This document shows positions 1 to 9,608 of a DNA stretch of 64,000 nt, one piece after another. Numbering within the stretch: the first letter of the stretch is position 1; every line of letters begins with the position of its first letter. A program made the translations under genes and the position numbers. This DNA comes from Streptomyces longhuiensis (lineage in GTDB: Bacteria > Actinomycetota > Actinomycetes > Streptomycetales > Streptomycetaceae): the NCBI RefSeq assembly GCF_020616555.1, contig NZ_CP085173.1:1-64000 (forward strand). The letters are read 5' to 3'. The notes under the pieces were generated by a model that made no database searches, was not told the origin of the DNA, and saw nothing but the letters and a program-made list of their open reading frames with translations.

Positions 1-155
1 CGATCGTGGGACCCGCGCACAGCTACTGCCTGGGCGCCCCGGCCCCGCCGGCCTCCGGCGGCAAGTTCACGCTGGCTGACTTCTGGCCGCTGGGTGTCCT
101 GGGGGTCGGCATCGCGGCCCTGTACGTCGTCAGCCGCCGTCGTCGGGGGTTGTGA
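1..155 (+). CDS. 3' end of a membrane-anchored protein (partial)
   Basis: This gene enters from the left edge; about 50 codons are visible in the frame starting at base 3, ending at TGA 153-155. The tail has a short Pro/Ala/Gly stretch, one hydrophobic segment (LGVLGVGIAALYVV) and a basic end (SRRRRGL), the usual layout of a C-terminal membrane anchor with its tail in the cytoplasm. No LPXTG-type sorting signal is visible. The stop overlaps the GTG start of the next gene (GTGA), so it belongs to the same operon as the secretion genes. Its function cannot be told from this fragment. Confidence 0.6.
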   Translation, partial: IVGPAHSYCLGAPAPPASGGKFTLADFWPLGVLGVGIAALYVVSRRRRGL

Positions 156-3067
156 TGCGGCGCCCGGACCGCGGCACGCTGCGCGCCGCAGGTTTTGTCA
201 CGCTGTTGGTGACGGTGTTCCTCACGGTGAACACGTCGGTCGCCTACGCCGCCACCAGCGCGAGTGCGCAGGGCGGGCTGCTGTCCCCGCTGGAACTGGA
301 CACCTCCGAGGGCGTCTCCCTCAAGGGCTACGAACTCGGGGCGCAGGGCGGCAGCGTCTTCTCGCTGACGTCCAACTGGCAGGCCATGATCCTCAGCGGC
401 CTGTTCACCGTGGTCCGGGTTTTCGTGGGGCTGGCGTGCTGGGCCATCGAGGTCGCCTACCGCTTCCCGCTGCTGAAGGTGCTGACGAAGCCGGCGCAGC
501 GTCTGTCCGAGATCTACACCGAGACGGTTGTCGATGATCTCGGCCTCAAAAGCATGCTGCTGGCGTGGGCGTTCGTGTTCGGGCTCGTCCTGGTGGTGCG
601 CGGCAAGCACGCGAAGGGGTTCGGTGAGATCGCCCTCACGCTGGTGATCGGCGCTCTGGCCGCCTCGGTGTTCATCACGCCGAACTTCCTGCTCGGCAAG
701 GACGGTCCGATCCTGCAGACGCAGTCGGCTGCTGCTGAGGTCGCGCAGAAGACCGTGAACGCGCACTCCTGGGGCGGCAAGATCTCCTCGGATGACCCGT
801 GCGCGACCGTGTCGGGGCCCGCGTATCAGACGTGCTACGACACCCAGGACGCCAGGACACCTGAAGCGCGGAAAATCGCGAAGCCGATCCAGGACGCCGT
901 GACCAACTCCCTCGTGGTCAAGCCCTTCATGCTGCTGCAGTACGGACGGATCCTCGACCCGGCCAAACCGGCCGACCGCAAGGCCTACCAGGTGCACCTG
1001 AAGTGGGTGTCCGGCGGCTACGACACCAACGACGGCCCAAGGAAGGAGGACAAGGCCGATCCCTGCCGTCTGATCAAGGGCCCGGCCAGGCAGTACTGCG
1101 AGCGCGAGCCCGGCGACAAGGGCCCGGACACCCTGCCGGAGCTGACACCGGGCGGCAAGCTCCTCGATGAGGTCGCTCCGGTCCTGTCCAAGGACGACCA
1201 GGAATTCGCCGCGTTCCTCAAAGACCTCAAGGCCGCCGGGCCCGTGGGCAAGGACTGCGCCAAGTACGCAGCCGAGCCCACCTGGTGGCGTGTGGCCGGC
1301 GTCGTCATGGTGATCATCGCCGCCCTGCTGATCTGCGCGCTGCTCCTGTCGGCCGCCATGGTCCTCGTGGGAATCACGGCGGTATGCGCGGGGGCCGCAG
1401 CGAGTGGCGGGGTGTGCTTCGTGTGGGGAATGCTGCCCGGCCCGAGCAGGTCAGCGGTGTGGAAATGGCTGGCCCTGTTCGGGATTTCGATGGCCGCGAT
1501 CCTCGCCATCTCCACGTTCATCCCGGCCGTCGGGATCACCATCGACGTCATCCTCACCGACGGCCCCGACCTGCTGGCCGAGCGCCTCCTCCTCATCGAT
1601 GTCGTGGCGCTCGTCGGACTCGCCTTCCACCGCCGCCTCCTGATCGCGATCACCTCGTTCAGCCAGCGCCTCACCCTGCGCATGCGATACGCGAAGATCG
1701 GCGGCAGCCACATGGCCGGCGACTCCCAGCTGGGGGCCGCACTCGCCATGAGCGGCGTCGGGGGCAGCTACTACACCGCAGGGTCGCTGCGTGGTCACGG
1801 CAGGACGGGGCTCAGCACCGCCGGTCTCCTGCAGGGCGTGCTCGGTGGCGCGACCGACGGGGCCGGTATGCCGGGCGATCCGGCACGGCTGCTCGCCGAC
1901 GCGAACGCGGAGGCCTCACGCGGCCTCGCCCCGATCGGTGCAGCCATCCTGGGGGCCCGGCTTGCCGCGGGCGGTGCCTGGGCAGCGGTCGTCGGCAAGA
2001 ATCCGGGCGCAGCCAAGCTCAACTCTCTTCGCAAGCCGACGGCCGACGTAGACAGGGAGGGCGGTGCCACCGGGCAGCCCTCCACGTCTTCCGGGCAGAG
2101 CTCCGCATCGTCGGGACGGCTCACTGGGGTAGTGGGCGGGCCGCGGGACCGCTACCGCGACGAGGACGGGCAGATCATTGACCCGGACACCGGCGAGGTC
2201 CTGCACGACCAGAAAACCGACCGCACCCTCTTGTCGACACGCGCCCACAACCGCCTGGTACGCCTGAGGGGCTACCGCATCGCCCACCAGGGCGGCCGCA
2301 TGCTCTACGGAGCGACGCTGGGCCTGCCCGTCACCGCCCGCACCGTCCAGGCCGGAGCCTCCCGTGCCACGGGCGACACCCGACAGCAGCTGAAAGTCTG
2401 GGGCAACACCCTGCGCCAGGACAGCCGCTCCTGGGGCAGCATCCTCCCGCTCCAGCAGTCCTCTGGGCAGCCCTCAGCCAACAGTCGCCGCATCACCAGC
2501 TCCTCAAGCGGTACAACCGCACGCCCTGCGCCGACTGCGGCCGGTGCGGCCGCCGCGGCCACATCCTCCAACCTCCACGGACCGTCTGGCCCGAGCGTTC
2601 CGAACCCGGCTGCCGCTCCCGCCTCGTGGAACACCCTGACTGCACCTTCCGGAGCTGGCGCTCCCAAGCTGCGCCCTCACTCGTGGAGTGCGGCGACCAC
2701 GCCTTCCGGACCCGGAGCCGCTGCTCCCAAGCTGCGCCCTCACTCGTGGAGTGCGGCGACCGCGGCTTCCGGCCCCGGGGCCGTCGGACCCAGGCCGCGC
2801 CCGAGCGCGCCGTCCCCGGCGCAGCCCCAGCGGCGGCCACAGCCCGGGCCACAGCAGCCCCCGCACACAACTCCTCCGTCCACTCCCCCGCCGCCGGCGG
2901 GTAACACAGCGCGCGTGCCCGGCTCTCCGCGGCGGCCCAGCGGTGGGCTCGGCTCCTCCGACGCCGCCCGGCAGGCCGCACAGGACATGTTCCGCCGCAT
3001 CCAGGAGAACAACGCCCGCAACCAGCGCCCGAGTGATGGCACAGGCCAGGACGGCGGTGACGACTGA
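152..3067 (+). CDS. TrbL/VirB6-like polytopic membrane protein of a T4SS-like system
   Basis: Large membrane protein (971 aa). An N-terminal signal-like segment is followed by hydrophobic helices near residues 75-97, 132-150 and 157-178. A cysteine-containing, probably extracytoplasmic loop spans roughly 180-375, and more helices lie at about 380-420, 438-465 and 480-500. From about residue 510 it becomes hydrophilic, and from 780 very rich in Ser, Pro, Ala and Gln. The layout resembles Streptomyces TrbL/VirB6-type inner-membrane channel components of conjugation systems; this rests on architecture and neighbours, not on a sharp motif. GTG 152 overlaps the previous stop; ATG 155 is an equally possible start. 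The tail contains an internal 63-bp repeat. The stop overlaps the next ATG (TGATG), implying translational coupling. Confidence 0.7.
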   Translation: MMRRPDRGTLRAAGFVTLLVTVFLTVNTSVAYAATSASAQGGLLSPLELDTSEGVSLKGYELGAQGGSVFSLTSNWQAMILSGLFTVVRVFVGLACWAIEVAYRFPLLKVLTKPAQRLSEIYTETVVDDLGLKSMLLAWAFVFGLVLVVRGKHAKGFGEIALTLVIGALAASVFITPNFLLGKDGPILQTQSAAAEVAQKTVNAHSWGGKISSDDPCATVSGPAYQTCYDTQDARTPEARKIAKPIQDAVTNSLVVKPFMLLQYGRILDPAKPADRKAYQVHLKWVSGGYDTNDGPRKEDKADPCRLIKGPARQYCEREPGDKGPDTLPELTPGGKLLDEVAPVLSKDDQEFAAFLKDLKAAGPVGKDCAKYAAEPTWWRVAGVVMVIIAALLICALLLSAAMVLVGITAVCAGAAASGGVCFVWGMLPGPSRSAVWKWLALFGISMAAILAISTFIPAVGITIDVILTDGPDLLAERLLLIDVVALVGLAFHRRLLIAITSFSQRLTLRMRYAKIGGSHMAGDSQLGAALAMSGVGGSYYTAGSLRGHGRTGLSTAGLLQGVLGGATDGAGMPGDPARLLADANAEASRGLAPIGAAILGARLAAGGAWAAVVGKNPGAAKLNSLRKPTADVDREGGATGQPSTSSGQSSASSGRLTGVVGGPRDRYRDEDGQIIDPDTGEVLHDQKTDRTLLSTRAHNRLVRLRGYRIAHQGGRMLYGATLGLPVTARTVQAGASRATGDTRQQLKVWGNTLRQDSRSWGSILPLQQSSGQPSANSRRITSSSSGTTARPAPTAAGAAAAATSSNLHGPSGPSVPNPAAAPASWNTLTAPSGAGAPKLRPHSWSAATTPSGPGAAAPKLRPHSWSAATAASGPGAVGPRPRPSAPSPAQPQRRPQPGPQQPPHTTPPSTPPPPAGNTARVPGSPRRPSGGLGSSDAARQAAQDMFRRIQENNARNQRPSDGTGQDGGDD
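2660..2785 (+). repeat. Two 63-bp units in the tail of the TrbL-like gene
   Basis: Units 2660-2722 and 2723-2785 have identical first 39 bases. They encode two copies of a 21-residue unit containing APKLRPHSWSAAT. The repeat keeps frame, so the tail can lengthen by whole units. Confidence 0.85.
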
Positions 3068-4260
3068 TGAACAGTCGCCGGTCGCAACGCCGCTCACGCC
3101 GCTTCCTCAAGTGGGGCCTGGTCTCCGGTCTCCTGCTCGCCCTGACGGTGAGCTGCATGGCTCCCCTGTCCGGCGCGGCCGACAAGCTGTCTTTGCTGTC
3201 CCAGCAGGACAACACCGACGCAGGCCTCGCCGAGGCGGGCAGCAGCGCGGACATCCCGCCGCGCATGCTCAAGGCCTACAAGAACGCCGTGCACCTGATC
3301 GGTTCGAAAGTGCCGAAGTGCCGGGGGATGCGCTGGCCGGTCCTCGCCGGAATCGCGAAGGTCGAGTCCCACCACGCAGCGGGACGCAGCATCGCCTCCA
3401 ACGGCGACATCCGGCCCAAAATCTACGGAGTGCTGCTCAACGGTTCCGGCGCGGGCGGCAACACCAGCGTGTTCAACGACACCGACCACGGGAAGTGGGA
3501 CGCCACCGCTACAGGTGAACGCGCGGTCGGCCCCTTCCAGTTCATGCCCGGCACCTGGGAAACAGCCGGGCAGGACGGCAACAAGGACGGGGAGCGGGAC
3601 CCGCACAACGCGGATGACGCCGCGCTCGGCGCGGCCGTGTATCTGTGCGGGAAGGGCCGCAACCTTGCTGCCGCCACTCAGCTGCGGGCAGCGATCTTTC
3701 AGTACAACCACAGCAACGAGTACGTCGCAGGCGTCACCAGCTGGATCCGCCAGTACAGCGCGGCCGCCGGTACCACCGGCAGCCGCAGCGGCAGTGGCCG
3801 TGGCAGTCTGAAGGGCGTCACCGGCACGGCGCGCACCGTCCTCGAGGCCGCTCTCTCACAGCAGGGCGAGCCGTACTCGTGGGGCGGTGGAAACGCCAGC
3901 GGTAAGTCGACCGGTTCGTGCTGCTCGCCCAGCGGCAAGTCCGGCGCAGGGATCAACGGATTCGACTGCTCGGGCCTGACGACGTACGCGTTCGCGCGGG
4001 CCGGGATCCGGCTGCCCCGCACCGCGGCAGCTCAGGCCGGCCAAGGTCGGCGCATCCCCGCCTCCGCCGGGCAAGGAGCGCTGCAGCCGGGCGACTTGGT
4101 GTTCTTCGGATATGCCCCGGGGCGGGATTCGACGATCTATCACGTCGGGATCTACCTCGGTGGTGGACAGATGATCAACGCCGCCCGTCCCGGCACCCTC
4201 GTCCGCAAAGACCCGGTCGATGCCATGCCTGGATTCGCAGGAGGAGCCCGACTCGTATGA
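3067..4260 (+). CDS. Exported lytic transglycosylase-NlpC/P60 cell-wall hydrolase (VirB1-like)
   Basis: A 397-residue bifunctional peptidoglycan hydrolase. Residues about 1-38 form a signal peptide or anchor with a very basic start. A lytic-transglycosylase fold follows at about 60-235, with catalytic Glu in GIAKVESHH and the GPFQFMPGTW motif. The C-terminal NlpC/P60 domain (about 255-397) has the Cys in GFDCSGLT, His in YHVGIYLG and the PGDLVFF strand. Known members cut glycan strands and stem peptides; beside secretion genes they open the wall for the apparatus, the role of VirB1 or VirB1-like enzymes of Gram-positive T4SSs. The start overlaps the TrbL-like stop by one base and the end overlaps the next start (ATGA). 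Confidence 0.88.
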   Translation: MNSRRSQRRSRRFLKWGLVSGLLLALTVSCMAPLSGAADKLSLLSQQDNTDAGLAEAGSSADIPPRMLKAYKNAVHLIGSKVPKCRGMRWPVLAGIAKVESHHAAGRSIASNGDIRPKIYGVLLNGSGAGGNTSVFNDTDHGKWDATATGERAVGPFQFMPGTWETAGQDGNKDGERDPHNADDAALGAAVYLCGKGRNLAAATQLRAAIFQYNHSNEYVAGVTSWIRQYSAAAGTTGSRSGSGRGSLKGVTGTARTVLEAALSQQGEPYSWGGGNASGKSTGSCCSPSGKSGAGINGFDCSGLTTYAFARAGIRLPRTAAAQAGQGRRIPASAGQGALQPGDLVFFGYAPGRDSTIYHVGIYLGGGQMINAARPGTLVRKDPVDAMPGFAGGARLV

Positions 4261-4931
4261 CTCAACGTCCGGCACAGAATGGGGCGCGCCGTGGCGGCCC
4301 GTGGCTGCTCCTCGCACTGACGGCGGCGCTGACCGCGGTCGCGGCAGTGCTCCTGCTTCCGGTGGTGCGAGCGGATGGCGCAGCGCGCCCGAAGCAGGCA
4401 ACGCGCCCGGCAGTGACCGACGGGAGTTCCGCTGAGACGCCCAGTGGACGGCGTGCGCCGGCTGATCTGCGTTCCTCCGCGCTGCCCGCACGGACCGCCC
4501 CGACGACGAAAGGTGCGCGGGCGGTCGAGTTGCCGCCGCGCGGTGAGGGCCGGGCCGGGGACCGGCCCATCCAGGAGCTGCTGGAGCGCTCCTGGCCGGC
4601 CGACCTCCCGAAGCGTCAGGCCTCCGATCTTGTGGCAGTGGGCCGCGCCGTGCTGATCGCGGACGTCACCGGCGTGGGCCGCGACCGCTTCCCCACCGCC
4701 TTTCCCACACGCGGCGACGGGCCCTTGATCGCGCCCGCCTTCAGCCGGGTGCGGATCCAGGCCGCCGTCGCCCGCAAGGACACCACCGCCAATGGCCAGG
4801 CAATCGTGCATCTGGTGTGGGCCGGAGCCGACCGTGGCGGCACCTACACCGACGGCCGCCTCGCTGACCTCACCTTCCGCCACAGCCCAGGAGATACCGC
4901 ATGGGAACCGCTTCCGCCCACCTCACGATGA
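4257..4931 (+). CDS. Small membrane-anchored protein of the T4SS-like operon
   Basis: A 224-residue protein with one transmembrane segment at about 14-35 (LLLALTAALTAVAAVLLLPVV), a low-complexity linker to about residue 85, and an extracytoplasmic alpha/beta domain. ATG 4257 is chosen because it overlaps the previous stop (ATGA) and gives the membrane anchor directly; the frame is open much further upstream. Single-pass proteins with a folded outer domain at this operon position can be VirB8/TcpC-like assembly factors, but I see no motif that proves it. The 3' end overlaps the next gene by 31 bases. Confidence 0.6.
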   Translation: MTQRPAQNGARRGGPWLLLALTAALTAVAAVLLLPVVRADGAARPKQATRPAVTDGSSAETPSGRRAPADLRSSALPARTAPTTKGARAVELPPRGEGRAGDRPIQELLERSWPADLPKRQASDLVAVGRAVLIADVTGVGRDRFPTAFPTRGDGPLIAPAFSRVRIQAAVARKDTTANGQAIVHLVWAGADRGGTYTDGRLADLTFRHSPGDTAWEPLPPTSR

Positions 4932-7522
4932 CCCCCCTGGCCATGCCGGGTGTCACCGACGCCGCGTTCACGCTGATCCATGCGTCGTGGTGGCTGCTGC
5001 TCCACTGGTATGTGCCGCTCACCGTCACCTGCCTCGCATGCGCCGGCTGGGAGCTGGTGACCCGCCGGACGGGGGCGAAGGCCTCACAGGAGCGGTGCGT
5101 GCTCACCATGGAACCGGCCCCGTATTTCAATCCGGATGAGGAGCGGGTGCTACGGCAGGGCCTCAAGCTGCTGCAGGCCGCCAACGCCCTGCCGTGGTGG
5201 GCGCCCAAACGGTCCCGCTCGGTACGCATCCGGCTGCGCTCCGACGAAGACCATCCGCTGTCCTACCGGCTGGAGGGCCCGCCGGGAGCGGCGAAGTTCC
5301 TGCGCACCAGCGCCTTCGGTGAGGCGGTGAGGATCGCCGAGCCGGATCCGGATGCTGAAGTGCGGGACGATGGCCGGGATTTCGAGGTCCGTGGGGAGAT
5401 GGTGCTGCGCGGCAACCCTGCCGCCTCTCTGCGCGAAGTACCGCTCGAGCCGGATCCGCTGCAGCCCATCGTCGACGCGGTCAGCGCATTGAAGACCGAG
5501 CTCGGGGACCTGGTCGAGGTGTGCATCGACCTGCAGCCTGCACCTCGCCTCGCCTTACGCATGCAGCGCCTGCAGATGATCCAGCGGGCGCGCGGGGTGG
5601 AACACCGCGAAGCGCGCGCCGCAAGCCGGTGGATGCGCCAGGACGTCGCCGCTGCCGCCGACTCACTGCGCGCCCTCGCCCAGGGACGCCGCGGGCAGAC
5701 CGCGCCCCTGGTCGTGCCGCAGGCACGGCGCGTCGACCGGGACAAGGCGCTGGGCAAGCTGGCCGCGGACACCGCACTGGCCCGTGTGCAGATTTTGATC
5801 CGGTGCGCCTCGGACAAAGAGGGACGAGCCCGTGCCCTGCTGTCCCAACTCCAAGGCGGCTTCCAGGTATTCGCCCACGAGGCACGCCTCGCGCCCCGCG
5901 GGATGCGGCTTCTGGCCTGGTGGTGGGGCCCCGACCAATGGCCCCGCAAGGCAGGCTGGCAGCGCCGGTGGGACAGCGGTCAGTGCCGGCCACCCAAAGC
6001 AAACCTGGCCCGCCTTGCCGAGCTTGCGGGGCTGCTCAAGCCGCCCACGATGCACTGCCGGCTGCCGATCCTTCCTTCTCAGCTGCCGACGTTCGAGCAC
6101 GGCAACCGAGAGCTGCTCCTGCAGGGCGTGGTCGTCGAACCCGGCGGCGCACGCAGGCTGGTGGCCAGCTTTGAGGCGGAGACGCTGTTCGAGACGGGAG
6201 TGGGCAAGGCGGGCGGCGGCAAGACGGAGCGGGCCCTGGCCCAGGCCATCGCGCTCGCGCACACCGGAGCGGGCCTGCTGTATGTGGACCCCCACCGTGA
6301 CTCGTGGGAGCGGGCCGCCCCCTACCTCGCGCACCCGATCCTGATGTCCCGCATCCAGCTCATCGACCTCAACCCCACCGGCGCCAAGGGGCGCGTCGGG
6401 GCGTGGAATCTGCTGGACATGCGCGGCGGCCGTGCCCGGCACGAGGTGGTGGCAGCTGTCGTCGACGGTCTGGCCGCAGGCATGAACTGGGACGACTCGA
6501 ACACCCCGCGCGGCATCACGATCCTGACCGCGTGTGTGCAGGTCCTCGCGGCCGTCAACGAACTCGCCGTCCACGCCCCGCAGCCACAGCCCCAGGCGCA
6601 GACGACGGTGTTCCACATCCGTTCGCTGCTGACCGACAGTGCATTCCGCGCTGAGGTGCTGGCTGCCGTGGCCGGGCACCTCGGGGAGGAATCCCTGTCC
6701 TGGTGGCGCACGGTATTCCCGACCCTGGCCCCGGACGCGTTCGGGATCATCCTCAACCCGCTGGCACGCCTCGCCGAGAACCCGGTCTACTACGCCTTTC
6801 TGGGCCAGCCGGAATCCCTGTTCGACCTGCGCCGGGCCATGGACACCCGGCGAGTGCTGTGGGTGTGCACGGCCGGGAACGGACCCACCGACCGGCTCGT
6901 CTCCTCCCTGATCGCACACGAACTCCTACGGGCCGGCCGTACCCGGCGCGACGTGCCGCCCCATCAGCGCATCCCCTTCCGCGCCTACCTCGACGAACTC
7001 ATCACGATCGCCGGCAGCGCCCCCGAGAGCCTGGCCTGCATGTTCGAGGACCTGCGCAAGTTCCAGGTCCGCATCCACGGCATGACCCAGGCCCTGGGGC
7101 GCCTGCCCCAGCCCGTGCGGGACGCCCTGCTGCAAAACTCCTCCACCCTGGCCACCACCACCGGCTCACACAAGGTCGTCTCCGCGATCACCGCCGAATG
7201 GGGCGACCGGCCCGGCCCCGAACAGGTCGTGACCCTCCCCCGCTACCAGCACTACGCCTCATTCACCGTCGAAGGCCGACGCGTCGGCCCGCTCCATCTG
7301 CACGGACCGCACCTCGACAACGACTTCAAACACCTCGCCCACCCCAAGGCCGTGCCCGCACTCGTCAACCGGGCTCACCGCGCCGCGGGCGCCCAGCCGA
7401 TGAACACGCAGACCGCAAACGCCTCCACACAGATCGACCGCGTCCGCCGCTTCCTCACCAGCTGCACGCCCACGCCCGCCCAGGGTTCACCCACCAGCCT
7501 TGCGAAGGGATACCGCTCATGA
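4901..7522 (+). CDS. VirD4/TraG/HerA-like conjugation ATPase
   Basis: An 873-residue protein with a membrane segment near residues 27-47 and a large P-loop ATPase domain. Walker A is GKAGGGKTE at about 435-443, closely followed by LLYVDPHRD. A Walker B-like hydrophobic strand ending in an acidic pair (RAYLDEL) lies near residue 695, with a likely sensor strand at VLWVCTAGNG. A membrane anchor plus a large C-terminal motor is the plan of type IV coupling proteins and VirB4/HerA-FtsK-type motors that move DNA or protein through the channel. The start ATG 4901 has AGGAG at 4889-4893 and lies inside the upstream gene. It sits between channel/wall-hydrolase genes and the relaxation-protein gene, as expected of the coupling step. 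Confidence 0.8.
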   Translation: MGTASAHLTMTPLAMPGVTDAAFTLIHASWWLLLHWYVPLTVTCLACAGWELVTRRTGAKASQERCVLTMEPAPYFNPDEERVLRQGLKLLQAANALPWWAPKRSRSVRIRLRSDEDHPLSYRLEGPPGAAKFLRTSAFGEAVRIAEPDPDAEVRDDGRDFEVRGEMVLRGNPAASLREVPLEPDPLQPIVDAVSALKTELGDLVEVCIDLQPAPRLALRMQRLQMIQRARGVEHREARAASRWMRQDVAAAADSLRALAQGRRGQTAPLVVPQARRVDRDKALGKLAADTALARVQILIRCASDKEGRARALLSQLQGGFQVFAHEARLAPRGMRLLAWWWGPDQWPRKAGWQRRWDSGQCRPPKANLARLAELAGLLKPPTMHCRLPILPSQLPTFEHGNRELLLQGVVVEPGGARRLVASFEAETLFETGVGKAGGGKTERALAQAIALAHTGAGLLYVDPHRDSWERAAPYLAHPILMSRIQLIDLNPTGAKGRVGAWNLLDMRGGRARHEVVAAVVDGLAAGMNWDDSNTPRGITILTACVQVLAAVNELAVHAPQPQPQAQTTVFHIRSLLTDSAFRAEVLAAVAGHLGEESLSWWRTVFPTLAPDAFGIILNPLARLAENPVYYAFLGQPESLFDLRRAMDTRRVLWVCTAGNGPTDRLVSSLIAHELLRAGRTRRDVPPHQRIPFRAYLDELITIAGSAPESLACMFEDLRKFQVRIHGMTQALGRLPQPVRDALLQNSSTLATTTGSHKVVSAITAEWGDRPGPEQVVTLPRYQHYASFTVEGRRVGPLHLHGPHLDNDFKHLAHPKAVPALVNRAHRAAGAQPMNTQTANASTQIDRVRRFLTSCTPTPAQGSPTSLAKGYRS

Positions 7523-8454
7523 CCAGCCCCGCCTCCAGCGGCCGCGCCGCATCCGAGCCGGCCGGCTTCGTGCCCAGCTACAACGAGGATCTCTCCCATC
7601 AAGTCCTGGGGATGATCGCTCAGCACCGAATCGTCACCAACAGCCTCCTGCTTTCTGTGCTCCTGCCCGGACGCCGCCGTGAACAGATCGCGCGCGCATT
7701 GTCGAAGCTGCGGCGCGAGGAAGCCGCCGACTTTGTTGTGCTGCCCGCCTCGCACGGCACGCGGGCCTGGTTCCTCACGGAGCGCGGTGCCCAGCTCACC
7801 CGGCATCTGCCGCAGCTCAGGGACCGGCCGGCGTATCCGATCACGAGCGCGAGTGCCGCGTCGCTGCGGACCGCGCACACACTGACCGTGGTGCGCGCCC
7901 ACGCCGCGTTCGCCGTGTCCGCCCGTCTGCGTGGTGACGAACACGGACCGTGGGACTGGACACCCGAAGTGGCCCACAACCTCGGCGACGGCGAACGCGT
8001 CATCGCCGATGCCCTCATGCACTACACCCACCACGCCAGCGACGGGCAGCGCATCAAGTTCCGCGCGTTCGTCGAGGTCGACCGGGCCACCATGAGCAGC
8101 GAACGCCTGGCCGCCAAACTCATCGAGTACGCCCGGTTCCGCATCTACGAACCACACACCGTAGGGGCACGCCGCTCACGCACCGACGCGCTGGGCGGCC
8201 CCGCATGGCTGCGCTGGTACCCCGCCTTCCCCCGCATCCTGTTCATCCTCACCGGGGCCGGGCCTACCGCTCTCGGCAATCGGATTGATGACCTGCGTGC
8301 CATGGTCCGCGAACATCCCACGGTGGCCGCGCTCGCCCGCGACGTCCCGCTCGGCGCGGCCGTCCTGGAGGACATCGAAACCCTGGGAGTCGACGCGCCC
8401 GTCTGGCATTGCCTGCGTAGTGGTGAGGAACTGCGGCCGTGGACTGAGCTGTGA
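7519..8454 (+). CDS. Replication-relaxation family protein
   Basis: A 311-residue protein of the replication-relaxation (Replic_Relax) family, known from actinobacterial and firmicute plasmids and conjugative elements. The N-terminal third (about 20-110) is a winged-helix region (LSHQVLGMIAQHRIVTNSLLL, then RREQIARALSKLRREEAAD). The middle holds the conserved VRAHAAFAVSARLRG and FRAFVEVDRATMS stretches, the latter on an endonuclease-like core strand. The family is inferred to act at plasmid origins or in DNA processing for transfer; activity is not proven here. ATG 7519 overlaps the ATPase stop (ATGA). A second, decayed copy of its last 60 codons follows at 8493-8681. Confidence 0.78.
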   Translation: MTSPASSGRAASEPAGFVPSYNEDLSHQVLGMIAQHRIVTNSLLLSVLLPGRRREQIARALSKLRREEAADFVVLPASHGTRAWFLTERGAQLTRHLPQLRDRPAYPITSASAASLRTAHTLTVVRAHAAFAVSARLRGDEHGPWDWTPEVAHNLGDGERVIADALMHYTHHASDGQRIKFRAFVEVDRATMSSERLAAKLIEYARFRIYEPHTVGARRSRTDALGGPAWLRWYPAFPRILFILTGAGPTALGNRIDDLRAMVREHPTVAALARDVPLGAAVLEDIETLGVDAPVWHCLRSGEELRPWTEL

Positions 8455-8492
8455 GGTAGCGAAGGCCGGCACCCTGGCCCGGGCGCCGACCC

Positions 8493-8681
8493 CAAGCCCT
8501 CGCCCACCGCATCGAAGACCTCGGCGCCATGGCCGGCGAACACCCCGCCCTAGCCGCACTCGCCCGCGAAGTCCCCGTCGGCGCAGCCGTACTCGAAGAC
8601 CTGGAAGCCCACGGGGTCCACGCCCCCGTCTGGCACGCCCTCACCACAGACGCCACACCCCGGACCTGGACTCAGCTGTGA
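8493..8681 (+). pseudogene. Decayed second copy of the replication-relaxation C-terminus
   Basis: The frame ending at TGA 8679-8681 translates to HRIEDLGAMAGEHP, then AALAREVPVGAAVLED, APVWHA and finally TWTQL. The intact gene just upstream has RIDDLRAMVREHP, AALARDVPLGAAVLED, APVWHC and WTEL at the same places: about 60% identical over 60 residues in colinear order. No start codon or upstream domain accompanies it. It looks like what remains of a second homologous gene after recombination or deletion, rather than a fresh tandem duplication. Confidence 0.8.
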
Positions 8682-8972
8682 AACCGCCTGGCCACGGAAC
8701 CCGCGCCTCCGATCAGCAGCCCGGCCCCACCCTTCGCAGAAGTAACCACGATATTGCGCCAACTTGCCGCATACACAGTCTAGTTGTGACCGGTTTTTCC
8801 CAATGCGCCGTATCCGCCAGCTGAATTGAGGGGTGCACACACCGCTTACCCACAAGTAGTCTTCCGTCACTCAACAGAATCACCCCAGCTCCACCAACAC
8901 CACCAACCCCACGGGAGACACCCAAATCCCGCGGCCAAGGTGTCCGGCACAGCACCACAACGGGGAGACGTC

Positions 8973-9608
8973 ATGCACCGACCAGCACGACGCCAGGCAT
9001 ATTCCAGCATTCACAGGTGGAAAAGCGGACGCTCAATCTGTGCCGCGCTTACCGTAGCCGCGCTTTCTGCCGCTGCGCTCACCGGATGCACCAGCACAGA
9101 CAACAAGGGCCCCGAAGCCACGCTCGGCCCGTCCGATCCAGCGACATCACCCAAGGCGTCCAGCACGCCCAGCGCGAGCCCGTCGCCCTCCGCCACTGGC
9201 GAGGCCGCCGAGGTCCAGAGAGCGTATGAGGGCTACTGGAAGGCCACGGTCGCCGCGTACGCCAAGGGCGCGATCGAGGGAACGGACATCAAAAAGTACG
9301 CGGTGGCCGAGGCCCTGTCCGACACCAAGTCCGACGTGGTCGGCCTGAAGCAGCAGGGCTACGTAGCCAGGGGGAAGCCGTCGCTCTCGCCTAAGTACGG
9401 CGGCGTCGACGACAGCCGCAAGACTCCGCGGTCGACGTTCACGGACTGCGTGGATATCACCAAGTGGACTCTGGTGAAGAAGTCGAACGGCGAAGAGGTT
9501 CAGCTCCCGAAAGAGCGCCTTACGCGCTACGTGAGCAACGTGATTGCCGAGAAGTGGTACGGGCACTGGGTGATCGTCCGTGCGACGCAGGAGGAGAAGA
9601 AGTGCTGA
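8973..9608 (+). CDS. Exported lipoprotein of the secretion operon
   Basis: A 211-residue lipoprotein. After a basic N-region and the hydrophobic stretch AALTVAALSAAA comes a lipobox, LTGC, near residues 36-39. A Ser/Pro/Ala-rich linker precedes a compact domain starting EVQRAYEGYWKATVAAYAKG that runs to a C-terminal Cys. ATG 8973 is chosen for GGGGAG at 8962-8967 and because it puts the signal peptide at the N-terminus. The helical start of the domain is reminiscent of small NTF2-like folds, but this is unproven. It overlaps the next gene by seven bases and probably acts on the outer face of the membrane. Confidence 0.65.
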   Translation: MHRPARRQAYSSIHRWKSGRSICAALTVAALSAAALTGCTSTDNKGPEATLGPSDPATSPKASSTPSASPSPSATGEAAEVQRAYEGYWKATVAAYAKGAIEGTDIKKYAVAEALSDTKSDVVGLKQQGYVARGKPSLSPKYGGVDDSRKTPRSTFTDCVDITKWTLVKKSNGEEVQLPKERLTRYVSNVIAEKWYGHWVIVRATQEEKKC

